A stretch of 56,090 bases of DNA. Origin: a virus. The notes under the pieces are model-generated. The model saw only the letters and a list, made by a program, of their open reading frames with translations. It did no database searches and was not told the origin of the DNA. The position numbers and the translations under genes were made by a program. The stretch lies in IMG/VR virus record IMGVR_UViG_3300037191_001062, positions 1-56,090 of that record; one strand, given 5' to 3'. Of the stretch, positions 48,743 to 55,980 are shown in pieces. The first letter of the stretch is position 1, and the number at the start of each line of letters is the position of its first letter.

Positions 48743-48916
48743 ATGCAAGTAACTGAGATTAAAGTATTAAAGTCTAACGCAGGGTTTTACATAGGTAGAG
48801 AGTGTTTAGATGATGATATGTGTGTTTACATACCGTATGAGAGATTAAGTGGTTACTATCCCACTAAAGACTCTGCGAATATTGCATTAAACAAAGACAA
48901 TTACTTCCGACCTTAA
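48743..48916 (+). CDS. small conserved phage protein
   Basis: A 57-residue protein: VLKSNAGFYIGRECLDDD, YIPYERLSGYYPTKDSANIA. The AGxYIGR...PY-R-SGYY pattern recurs in many phages; function unknown. GTG 48734 is an alternative start. Confidence 0.65.
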   Translation: MQVTEIKVLKSNAGFYIGRECLDDDMCVYIPYERLSGYYPTKDSANIALNKDNYFRP

Positions 48917-48938
48917 ACCAACAATACAGGATTAAATA

Positions 48939-49145
48939 ATGTTTAATAATAAGTTTAATATTAAATCGTTTATCATGTGTGCTTCAGACACTGATATCTC
49001 CAACACGATATGTAGGATAATAATAAATTACTATGTTGGCGAAACTAGTCAAACAGAATTAAAATTAGCAATTGCTGAATTTTATTGTTCAGGTATTAAT
49101 AAAGAATATCTTAGTAAATCAGTAGAAATCTTAGAAGGATTATAA
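48939..49145 (+). CDS. unknown small protein
   Basis: A 68-residue protein, not recognised. Its stop overlaps the next ATG (TAATG). Confidence 0.5.
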   Translation: MFNNKFNIKSFIMCASDTDISNTICRIIINYYVGETSQTELKLAIAEFYCSGINKEYLSKSVEILEGL

Positions 49146-49366
49146 TGTCACATCCAAAAATAGCTTATCAATTACACCCAGATCATAATTACATTCATGT
49201 TGTAGAAACTAGTCAAACAACACACAAATCTAATGACAAAATGCGTGTAGTAACTGAAGACTATGAAGCACCATACACTTGGAACTTTGTTCATGAAAGT
49301 ACTCCAATTGGAGTGCACTCTATAGACAATCTTGACGTCGAATTATTCTCAAACTCAACATGGTAA
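49145..49366 (+). CDS. unknown small protein
   Basis: A 73-residue protein coupled to the previous one by TAATG. Not recognised. Confidence 0.5.
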   Translation: MSHPKIAYQLHPDHNYIHVVETSQTTHKSNDKMRVVTEDYEAPYTWNFVHESTPIGVHSIDNLDVELFSNSTW

Positions 49367-49373
49367 ATTTTTG

Positions 49374-49402
49374 TTGACATTTTGCTCTAATAATATTATA
49401 AT
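49374..49402 (+). promoter_or_regulatory. early sigma70-type promoter
   Basis: TTGACA (49374-49379), 17-base spacer, TATAAT (49397-49402), then the ATAAATTGATAAAGGAAT leader. Confidence 0.9.
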
Positions 49403-49432
49403 AGTTACATAAATTGATAAAGGAATTAAATT

Positions 49433-49666
49433 ATGTATATTTTTCTTAAAAAAGACATTAACGATATAGCAGCAGTTGTTGAAGATAACGTAGAATTCTT
49501 CTTTGGTAATTCAAATGAGATTGGATCTTCCGATGTAAGTAGTTGCGTAAGAGCTATATGTAGCGAATTAACTAGTGTATCATTTGACGTTTTGTCTGAC
49601 ATTGAAGTTTCGATGATACGTTGTTCAGTAAATAACAAAATAAGCGAGCTGTACGACAATGGATAA
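49433..49666 (+). CDS. unknown small acidic protein
   Basis: A 77-residue acidic protein directly behind the promoter, overlapping the metalloprotein gene by 8 bases. Not recognised. Confidence 0.55.
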   Translation: MYIFLKKDINDIAAVVEDNVEFFFGNSNEIGSSDVSSCVRAICSELTSVSFDVLSDIEVSMIRCSVNNKISELYDNG

Positions 49667-50099
49667 TGTTACTATCAGCGATGTACCGAGTGACGATATA
49701 AAAGCATACATATATCGAGTATGTAAAAATCTAGGTATAGAAACATACGCTGGTTTTGTTGACATAGAATTTTTAAAGGATGCCGGCTTTGGTGGAACTG
49801 CATATTGTGATGGCGATGAAGATCTTACTAATATCACAATAGGTCAATACTTTGAAGGCTTACCACTAGAAACCAATCAGATAATGATTAATGTTGCGCA
49901 TGAACTAGTTCATGCGCAACAAATGCTATCTGGTCGTTTACTTAATAGTGGATTTCAAATTGACAAAGAATCACCATCCGGTTTAAAAAATGTTTATAAA
50001 TTTGAAAACAGAGATTATGTTAACATACCCTATATGGAGCAACCGTGGGAAATAGAAGCATATGGTTTAGAAAAAATAATATTCGAGGAGTGCAAATGA
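49659..50099 (+). CDS. zincin-like metalloprotein (HELVH)
   Basis: A 146-residue protein with the zinc-protease motif HELVH (His81, Glu82, His85) and a downstream QPWEIEAYGLE helix whose Glu131 or Glu133 could be the third ligand. Such small zincins with a W-E-x-E-A helix appear in phages and next to antirestriction-type proteins. The codons for VAHELVHAQ form a 28-bp perfect palindrome. Substrate unknown. Confidence 0.72.
   Translation: MDNVTISDVPSDDIKAYIYRVCKNLGIETYAGFVDIEFLKDAGFGGTAYCDGDEDLTNITIGQYFEGLPLETNQIMINVAHELVHAQQMLSGRLLNSGFQIDKESPSGLKNVYKFENRDYVNIPYMEQPWEIEAYGLEKIIFEECK
49893..49920 (+). repeat. 28-bp perfect palindrome on the HELVH codons
   Basis: GTTGCGCATGAACT followed by its exact complement, no loop. 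It covers the metal-binding motif of the zincin-like gene. Confidence 0.95.
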
Positions 50100-50329
50100 A
50101 AGCGCGCGACAAATCATACTATGACGAAATGATAGCAGAATATAACATAGAATATAAAATATACACTCGAAAAGGAAATGACTTCTTCGAAGCATATACG
50201 GCATATTTACCAGACATTATTGAATTCGGAAATAGTAAACAAGAATCACTAGAACTTATTTGTGATAGTATAGAAACTACTAAAAGTTTCTGGTACGATA
50301 AATTTATACACAGGAGTGAAAAAAAATGA
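50096..50329 (+). CDS. HicB-like small protein
   Basis: A 77-residue protein with GAGGAG upstream of ATG 50096. DFFEAYTAYLPDIIEFGNSK, QESLELICDSIETT matches the HicB antitoxin-like fold. No HicA toxin is beside it. Overlaps the zincin stop by 4 bases. Confidence 0.55.
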   Translation: MKARDKSYYDEMIAEYNIEYKIYTRKGNDFFEAYTAYLPDIIEFGNSKQESLELICDSIETTKSFWYDKFIHRSEKK

Positions 50330-50580
50330 AGTTAGAAGATTTATTTTTATTTTTTATATTGCCATATTTAATAATAATATTGCCATTTACTGTAGGTTCT
50401 TTGTTTTCAAAACGAATTGCAGACATTGCTTTTATTAAAAACATAGTTGAATTAATTGTTGTAACAATTGTTGCTTTCATACCATTCCTTAATACAGTAA
50501 TCGTTATTATGGTGATATGCATGCATATCAATATTAAAGAATTTATTAATCGTTTTTTGCCAGAACATCTTAAAATATAG
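50326..50580 (+). CDS. membrane protein
   Basis: An 84-residue protein with two or three hydrophobic helices. It carries an 18-bp palindrome at 50513-50530. Overlaps the previous stop. Function unknown. Confidence 0.55.
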   Translation: MKLEDLFLFFILPYLIIILPFTVGSLFSKRIADIAFIKNIVELIVVTIVAFIPFLNTVIVIMVICMHINIKEFINRFLPEHLKI

Positions 50581-50587
50581 GATTAAA

Positions 50588-50890
50588 ATGAAAATTAAAA
50601 TAGAAGAATCGTTTGAAGTTGAAAAAAATACTAGACTATACGAAGTTCTTATTAGACTCTACATGTCTTCTGCAAAAGATCAAGGTAAAATATTTAAGTC
50701 AAAAAGATACTATCGAAGAGAAGAACACAGAAATAGAATCGTTAATAGAGCTCATTCAATAATCAGAAAAATTAATAAAGAACAAGATCTTGGTTGGCTT
50801 CAGTGGGAAATCTCCAAATCTGGTTCTAATAACCTTTTTGATGTTATGGGTGGCAAAAGACAAGAATTCATCGTGAAGAAGAAATTATGA
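50588..50890 (+). CDS. unknown basic protein
   Basis: A 100-residue basic helical protein with TAGGATTAAA upstream. Not recognised. Its stop overlaps the next ATG (ATGA). Confidence 0.55.
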   Translation: MKIKIEESFEVEKNTRLYEVLIRLYMSSAKDQGKIFKSKRYYRREEHRNRIVNRAHSIIRKINKEQDLGWLQWEISKSGSNNLFDVMGGKRQEFIVKKKL

Positions 50891-51093
50891 AAAAACAATT
50901 AATACCATTTTTAATGCTCACTTATGTATTTTCATTATGTTTATTATCTGTGTTAGCGTTTATTGGAACTAAAGCGGCTTACGATCCTCAATCAACTGCT
51001 AAATGGTTGATTGCAATAATCGTATTTAATATTATCAGCTATGTCTATACAATGATTTGGTCGATTGATATTGCCGAAGAAGATAAAAGTTGA
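50887..51093 (+). CDS. two-helix membrane protein
   Basis: A 68-residue protein with two membrane helices (about 7-27 and 40-58). The next promoter overlaps its stop. Confidence 0.58.
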   Translation: MKKQLIPFLMLTYVFSLCLLSVLAFIGTKAAYDPQSTAKWLIAIIVFNIISYVYTMIWSIDIAEEDKS

Positions 51094-51118
51094 CATTTTT
51101 CTTTTATCATAATATAAT
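51090..51118 (+). promoter_or_regulatory. early sigma70-type promoter
   Basis: TTGACA (51090-51095), 17-base spacer, TATAAT (51113-51118). Confidence 0.88.
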
Positions 51119-51154
51119 GTTTACATAAACTTTATAACAAGTAGGAGTACACGA

Positions 51155-51637
51155 ATGATTTTATATATTCATGGTTATGGTTCTAGCGCTGAAACTGCAA
51201 AGGCTGGATTAGTCAAAGGAATGCAAAGCTATACTATTGACTATGACACAAATACTTTCGAAGACACTTTTAAGTTCTTCGAAAGTATAATCACCAATAA
51301 CGATGTTACTTTAATTGTTGGTCATTCTCTAGGTGGGTACTGGGCACTTAAAATTGGAAACAAATATGAAATCCCAGTGGTTTTAGTTAATCCTTCTCTG
51401 TTCCCTACAGTGATTTCTGGATATCCTCCTTGTACTAATGATGATACAATAAATAAATCTCACAGATTTGCTTATTTAGAAATGGGTGATGAAGTGATAG
51501 ATATGGCAGAAGTTTCAAATTTTTTAGAAGGCACTACTAGCATCTATAAGGTTTGCGGCGGTCATCATAGAATTCAATTTCAAAATAAGTTAAAGGATTT
51601 TATAAATACATGTTTAAACTATACCATAGTTGGATAG
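51155..51637 (+). CDS. YqiA-like alpha/beta-hydrolase
   Basis: A 160-residue esterase-like protein: MILYIHGYGSSAETAKAG, VGHSLGGYWALKI with nucleophile Ser in GHSLGG, and GGHHRIQF with the catalytic His. Matches the small YqiA/UPF0227 esterase group. Substrate unknown; rare in phages as far as I know. Own promoter. Confidence 0.75.
   Translation: MILYIHGYGSSAETAKAGLVKGMQSYTIDYDTNTFEDTFKFFESIITNNDVTLIVGHSLGGYWALKIGNKYEIPVVLVNPSLFPTVISGYPPCTNDDTINKSHRFAYLEMGDEVIDMAEVSNFLEGTTSIYKVCGGHHRIQFQNKLKDFINTCLNYTIVG
51601..51608 (+). promoter_or_regulatory. T4-type late promoter inside the hydrolase gene end
   Basis: TATAAATA, 65 bases upstream of ATG 51673, pointing to the two genes with capsid-targeting-like starts. 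Confidence 0.55.
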
Positions 51638-51672
51638 ACAATTGATTTAAACTTAAAATGGAAACAATACAA

Positions 51673-52039
51673 ATGAGAACTTTCTTGAAATTATATCACA
51701 CAATTTCAAGAAAGTATTTTAGATATATTTAAAAAGAAAGATCAAAAAGTTAAATCAATCGAAGAAGTAGATGCGAAAGATCGCGAATTAATAGCAAAAT
51801 ACTTTAATTCAAATACTACGGAATTCAATGTAGGTGGTTTAAAATATAGAGTTACAGCAAACTACAAACGCAACATGCTTCGTTTTACTAAATCCAATAA
51901 TCAATTAAAAGTTGAAATAATAGTACATCATTCTATCTTAGACAGGGTAAACCCAAAAGGTGTTCCTATTTTTTCGTACGATGTCGTTATTGGTGACGAT
52001 TCAGATTTGTACAATCTCAAAATTAAACTGGATAAATAA
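51673..52039 (+). pseudogene. late gene with CTS-like start, broken by an apparent +1 frameshift
   Basis: ATG 51673 reads MRTFLKLYHTISRKYFRYI and stops at 51730. The frame one base on is open from 51689 to TAA 52039 (about 115 codons: ...FQESILDIFKKKDQ, NVGGLKYRVTANYKR, KLDK) but has no start codon. Fused, it would begin MRTFLKLYTQFQES..., like a T4 capsid-targeting sequence. A 14-bp hairpin (51679-51715) covers the shift point. The next gene starts one base after this stop. Confidence 0.55.
51679..51715 (+). repeat. 14-bp perfect hairpin at the shift point
   Basis: ACTTTCTTGAAATT and its exact complement around a 9-base loop, followed by ATTTT. It could also act as a terminator for the hydrolase unit. 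Confidence 0.9.
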
Positions 52040-52603
52040 ATGAAAACTTTTAGTAATTACATCTCAGAACGTTTCGTTAACGTTTTTAAACCTAACGAAA
52101 AACAACCACATGCACAAGAAGTATTCGACATGATACAAACATCATATGCATCTATTGGCGGCATGAAAGGAAGTGGGTTTAATTCTCCAGAAGACATGAT
52201 TGCAAAAATACCATTCTGGAAACTAGTACGTAAAGATAATAAGATTGTTGCTGGTTCTATGTACAAAGATAAATCAGGTAGAAAGCGTGTTGCAGTATTC
52301 ACAAATGGTGAAACTAACGGTAAAGCTGGTCTTGCAATGATCATGAAAGAAGATTTTGCTCGAGCATATTTCGAAGTATCAAAAGCATCTTTAGGATTCA
52401 TGGTTAAAACTCTTGGTGTTTCGTTTGTTAAGAAGTATGCAAAAACTCTTGATCAAGTTGCTGATCGATTAGACGACGATGTTGAATTATTACCAGTTCC
52501 CAAGGACGATCTTCATCTATCTAAGTTTCCAGAATTGAAAGACTTTTTCTACCAAAGAGAACTTGGTGGCACAAACCACACTAAAATCATGTTAGGAAAA
52601 TAG
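52040..52603 (+). CDS. late protein with CTS-like N-terminus, possible internal head protein
   Basis: A 187-residue protein. MKTFSNYISE closely resembles the T4 capsid-targeting sequence MKTYQEFIAE. The rest has a mixed fold with VRKDNKIVAGSMYKDKSGRK, VAVFTNGETNGKAGLAMIMK and FARAYFEVSKASLGFMV, unknown to me. A packaged protein delivered with DNA would fit the N-terminus and the late promoter at 51601. Confidence 0.65.
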   Translation: MKTFSNYISERFVNVFKPNEKQPHAQEVFDMIQTSYASIGGMKGSGFNSPEDMIAKIPFWKLVRKDNKIVAGSMYKDKSGRKRVAVFTNGETNGKAGLAMIMKEDFARAYFEVSKASLGFMVKTLGVSFVKKYAKTLDQVADRLDDDVELLPVPKDDLHLSKFPELKDFFYQRELGGTNHTKIMLGK

Positions 52604-52674
52604 ATAGAAAATACGTTATGATACTGTGCGCACTACTCTTATGTTGACTCGTAATACTTATTATAAAATAATAG
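52604..52674 (+). other. gap without a gene
   Basis: Short AT-rich gap before the next promoter; nothing further visible. Confidence 0.5.
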
Positions 52675-52703
52675 TTGACATTTGGTAGCGACTGTTGTAT
52701 AAT
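52675..52703 (+). promoter_or_regulatory. early sigma70-type promoter
   Basis: TTGACA (52675-52680), 17-base spacer, TATAAT (52698-52703). Confidence 0.88.
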
Positions 52704-52734
52704 AATTATATAAACTGATAATGGAATTAAATTC

Positions 52735-53034
52735 GTGATCTCAATAGACAACAAAATCAAAAATATTAAAGAGTCAATTAAAAATCTTGAAGAATTTACA
52801 AAGAAGATAACAGCGTTCATAAATTGTTTATTTGTAGATGAATGGGAACAATCAGATCGCGACAAACTTATTGAAAATATAAAGCGAAAGCAAGAATCTC
52901 TTGAAAAATACGGTGGTAAAGTGTCTGGCTGGGGTACCACTAAAACAAAATTTAAAACAAAAACTGGTGACAGGGACTGCTATAAAAACGTAAGAAGTTC
53001 TTTCAATAGAGATATCAAAAATGACAAGTTCTGA
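52735..53034 (+). CDS. unknown early protein, GTG start
   Basis: A 99-residue basic, coiled-coil-rich protein. GTG 52735 stands exactly where ATG stands in the other leaders (GGAATTAAATT then start). Overlaps the next gene by 14 bases. Confidence 0.55.
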   Translation: MISIDNKIKNIKESIKNLEEFTKKITAFINCLFVDEWEQSDRDKLIENIKRKQESLEKYGGKVSGWGTTKTKFKTKTGDRDCYKNVRSSFNRDIKNDKF

Positions 53035-53293
53035 ATATCGTTCAAAATGTAATTGCGGCCGTGAAGGAAAGTTTTCAGTAAGCACTGAAGACCTCAGTCA
53101 AATGTCTTGTAACAAATATGCCCAGTGTCCAACATACGAAGAACTAGAGAAGAACTCTGGAGAATTGTTTAAAGATTTAATGAGATTACTAGATGCGTTT
53201 TGTGATCAGTCTAATTACAAAGAAGGATCTGAATATAGTAATCGTTCTCTTGTAATATTCGAAGATCTGAAAAAAAAATACTTACTTGATTAA
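53021..53293 (+). CDS. unknown Cys-containing protein
   Basis: A 90-residue protein with a CNCG and later Cys pair at the N-terminus (possible metal site), then helical. Not recognised. Confidence 0.55.
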   Translation: MTSSEYRSKCNCGREGKFSVSTEDLSQMSCNKYAQCPTYEELEKNSGELFKDLMRLLDAFCDQSNYKEGSEYSNRSLVIFEDLKKKYLLD

Positions 53294-53335
53294 AAGTATT
53301 TAAATTATGACTTATTATATAGTTACAAACAATCG

Positions 53336-53364
53336 TTGACATTTCGCTTTGATTTTATTATAAT
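53336..53364 (+). promoter_or_regulatory. early sigma70-type promoter
   Basis: TTGACA (53336-53341), TTTCGCTTTGATT spacer, TATAAT (53359-53364), then the ATAAATTGATAAAGGAAT leader. Confidence 0.9.
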
Positions 53365-53394
53365 AGTTACATAAATTGATAAAGGAATTAAATT

Positions 53395-53664
53395 ATGTAC
53401 TCAGCAAATGCTTCAAAAATCACATCTAATTCTAAGATGTTTAAAATTCTTCAGCTAATTATTCTTAACAATGGCGCAACAAAATACGAATGTATTACTA
53501 CAGCATTAGGCGTTGTAGGTTCGAATCAAAAACTTAGAGGTTATTACTCTTGTACTTTCCGTGGTTTAGTTAATGCTGGTGTTTTATGCCAATCAAAAAC
53601 AAGCTATAAATATTATATTACTGCTGACGGTATCAGCAAATATGTTGAGGCAGCAAATAGATGA
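53395..53664 (+). CDS. winged-helix-like small protein
   Basis: An 89-residue protein: KMFKILQLIILNNGATKYEC, FRGLVNAGVLCQSKTSYKYY, ITADGISKYV. The helix-turn-helix plus wing pattern suggests DNA binding. Overlaps the next start. Confidence 0.58.
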   Translation: MYSANASKITSNSKMFKILQLIILNNGATKYECITTALGVVGSNQKLRGYYSCTFRGLVNAGVLCQSKTSYKYYITADGISKYVEAANR

Positions 53665-53864
53665 AAACTGTTGAGAAAATTGAAGTAAGTTTATCTGGTC
53701 CTGAAGGAAATGCCTTTTCGTTATTAGCGCTAGCTAAAAAACTATCTAGTGACTCCTTTTACAATTATGAAGCTATAGTTGATCTCATGAAATCAGGCGA
53801 CTATGATAATCTAATCAAAGTGTTTAAGTTATACTTTGGTGATCGCGTAATTTGTATTGATTAA
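53661..53864 (+). CDS. unknown small protein
   Basis: A 67-residue protein coupled to the winged-helix gene (ATGA overlap). Not recognised. Confidence 0.5.
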   Translation: MKTVEKIEVSLSGPEGNAFSLLALAKKLSSDSFYNYEAIVDLMKSGDYDNLIKVFKLYFGDRVICID

Positions 53865-53876
53865 ATTCACAATATT

Positions 53877-54089
53877 TTGGAGAAAGGTATCAAAACTTTT
53901 TATATTATTGGATTGAGTGATAACGAAATTTTAACATCAAAATTACAATATACTAACGATGTTAACAAAGCAAAAATATTTAAAACGTTTAACGACGCTA
54001 TTGATTTTGAAGAAGTTCAAGGCGATAAAATCGAAGGTTTAACTGATATATATAAAGTTGTCGGTTTAAAATTCACAAAGCAAACCTAA
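53877..54089 (+). CDS. unknown small protein with unclear start
   Basis: Up to 70 residues. TTG 53877 opens it but lacks a ribosome site. GGAGAAAGGT is placed ideally for codon 53889, which is ATC, followed by KTFYIIGLSDNE. Either a mutated ATG or a non-standard start. Confidence 0.45.
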   Translation: MEKGIKTFYIIGLSDNEILTSKLQYTNDVNKAKIFKTFNDAIDFEEVQGDKIEGLTDIYKVVGLKFTKQT

Positions 54090-54109
54090 CTACATACAGG
54101 ATGTAAATT

Positions 54110-54313
54110 ATGAAATTAAGCTATGGTGATGTTGTTAAATGTATTAATGCGAAATCTGATGTTCATGAACATGGTGTAATTACTGATGTTGCTCGTGGTG
54201 TTGACGAAATAGAATTTCTGTTAATGACAATTGATAATAAGTGCAACTGGTACAAGAGTGGTGAAATTGAAATAACAGAATATTGTAAATTGAGAATTCC
54301 ACGCGGTTTTTAA
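54110..54313 (+). CDS. unknown small protein
   Basis: A 67-residue SH3-sized protein (MKLSYGDVVKCINAKSDVHE...), with CAGGATG upstream. Not recognised. Confidence 0.5.
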   Translation: MKLSYGDVVKCINAKSDVHEHGVITDVARGVDEIEFLLMTIDNKCNWYKSGEIEITEYCKLRIPRGF

Positions 54314-54389
54314 AAAAAAATAGTTGTTGACGTTAGATTAACAAAAAACTTAATAACTTTAGTTTACATAAAATAATAAAGGCTTTATA

Positions 54390-54575
54390 ATGAATTTTGA
54401 AATAAAAACTAGTTACACGCAGTATACAACATTAGTTCCGCATTCTTTTTTGGGTTCTAGTCTAATGCCAGACTACGAGTTTAAAACTGCTATATCTAAG
54501 TACTTGGCGAAAGATTCGTTTTGTGTTGATGTTGAATGGTTTGATGAATCTTTCTTAGTAACCTTTAGAGTTTAA
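54390..54575 (+). CDS. unknown small protein
   Basis: A 61-residue protein behind an AATAAAGG leader; the promoter upstream (TTGACG at 54327) has only a poor -10. Not recognised. Confidence 0.45.
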   Translation: MNFEIKTSYTQYTTLVPHSFLGSSLMPDYEFKTAISKYLAKDSFCVDVEWFDESFLVTFRV

Positions 54576-54587
54576 TTTAAATAAATG

Positions 54588-54615
54588 TTGACATTTATTT
54601 TGATTGTGTTATAAT
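54588..54615 (+). promoter_or_regulatory. early sigma70-type promoter
   Basis: TTGACA (54588-54593), 16-base spacer, TATAAT (54610-54615), then the ATAAATTGATAAAGGAAT leader. Confidence 0.88.
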
Positions 54616-54645
54616 AGTTACATAAATTGATAAAGGAATTAAATT

Positions 54646-55176
54646 ATGAAGACTTTACAAGATTTGCTTAATTTAGCAGTTGAGCAGAATGGTGGAATAG
54701 ATAGATCTATTGAACAATGCGATCGCATGTATTCGTGTGAGTTTAGAACCGAATCATTCACACTTGGTAGATACTTTGAACTTAATTACGACATGAATAG
54801 TGATGATCATCAAAATATAATTGATGAATTGTTTATTGATATTGCTATTACGTTATATCCAACCAGTAAACACACAGCTCAAAAACCTGTTTATCCTACA
54901 TTTGATTTTGAAGATGACGAAGAGCAATATGAACACATTGTAGACGCTGAACTAGGGCATTATTATGATTCACTTGAATATTATAATACAGTTGCGGTTA
55001 CTTGGTTTAAATCAATATTCCCAGATTTTATAATAGATTTAAATACTAAAGTAATTGAATCTTGCAACTACAAAGGTGAAGGCGAAGGTGAAGTAATGTT
55101 ATTTGACACTAACAAGCATAAACCCATTTTTGTGAGTAAGTCGCATTCTTTTTATCAAGCAAATCAAGGTATATAA
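54646..55176 (+). CDS. acidic early protein, unknown
   Basis: A 176-residue acidic protein with FDFEDDEEQYEHIVDAELGH in the middle. Not recognised. Confidence 0.58.
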   Translation: MKTLQDLLNLAVEQNGGIDRSIEQCDRMYSCEFRTESFTLGRYFELNYDMNSDDHQNIIDELFIDIAITLYPTSKHTAQKPVYPTFDFEDDEEQYEHIVDAELGHYYDSLEYYNTVAVTWFKSIFPDFIIDLNTKVIESCNYKGEGEGEVMLFDTNKHKPIFVSKSHSFYQANQGI

Positions 55177-55178
55177 TT

Positions 55179-55442
55179 ATGAATAACCAAAAGATTTTAG
55201 ATAATGTGCCAGAGGGTGCAACTCACTTTAGTTGGGATGGGTACTACTTAAAATATGACCTTAACAGAGTGCTGGAAATCTACCATGTTAATTACAAGCA
55301 TTGGCAGCAAGCTTCAACATGGATAGGGGTTGACCGCTCACTAGCTGATATTAAACGCATTGCAGGGTTAGAAACAGCAGAAAAACGCTTACAAGAACAG
55401 TTTGAAAACATTGCCAATAAAATATTTAAACGATCCATTTAA
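55179..55442 (+). CDS. unknown protein
   Basis: An 87-residue protein: VPEGATHFSWDGYYLKYD, VDRSLADIKRIAGLE. The PEGATH start occurs in many small phage proteins of unknown function. From here the sequence is less AT-rich by eye than its neighbours, and starts switch to GTG. Confidence 0.58.
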   Translation: MNNQKILDNVPEGATHFSWDGYYLKYDLNRVLEIYHVNYKHWQQASTWIGVDRSLADIKRIAGLETAEKRLQEQFENIANKIFKRSI

Positions 55443-55462
55443 AGTGCTAAAGGACTAGACAA

Positions 55463-55660
55463 GTGAGCAGACAGAAACGAACAACCATACAACACACAAA
55501 TGTCGATAACTTGCACAAGAAAATTGCAGAGCTTGAATATGTATTAAAATGTGTTAAAAAAGACCTTTTAATAAGAGCTGAAGAGGACAGTGATGGATTT
55601 AAAATTGTGAACTTGAGTTCATCACTCTGGATCACATTAAACGATGTAATAAAGGAGTAA
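55463..55660 (+). CDS. small coiled-coil protein, GTG start
   Basis: A 65-residue protein with a central coiled coil (DNLHKKIAELEYVLKCVKKD). Weak ribosome site. Shares the KIAEL segment with the next gene. Confidence 0.5.
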   Translation: MSRQKRTTIQHTNVDNLHKKIAELEYVLKCVKKDLLIRAEEDSDGFKIVNLSSSLWITLNDVIKE

Positions 55661-55665
55661 GTCAA

Positions 55666-55980
55666 GTGACTACTAGCCAGTATATAGCAGCAATACAACG
55701 TCAGTCAGATAAAATTGCAGAGCTTAAAGAGTTAATAGATTTAACCGGTTTGCAATATGATGCCTCTCGAACTGCCTTTATGAGTCAAGAGGCAATGCTT
55801 AGAAACCGTATTGCAGAGCTTAGGGAAAGGTTAATAGCTCCAACTGATAGTGGAGTTTTAGAATTAGATGATATTTGTAATAAATTTAACAGTAATAAAA
55901 AATCTAACTTGCATGATTTAACTTGTTCAATATGGAATAAGGCGCATTTTGAAGCACTAAAGGAGCAGGTCAAACTATGA
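55666..55980 (+). CDS. small coiled-coil protein, GTG start
   Basis: A 104-residue protein: QSDKIAELKELIDLTGLQYD, RNRIAELRERLIAP, ending KEQVKL. Overlaps the next start (ATGA). Not recognised. Confidence 0.52.
   Translation: MTTSQYIAAIQRQSDKIAELKELIDLTGLQYDASRTAFMSQEAMLRNRIAELRERLIAPTDSGVLELDDICNKFNSNKKSNLHDLTCSIWNKAHFEALKEQVKL

Noticed and set aside
54327-54355. TTGACG with possible -10 TTAATA
   Set aside because: The -10 is weak, so I kept the leader and gene but did not call a promoter.
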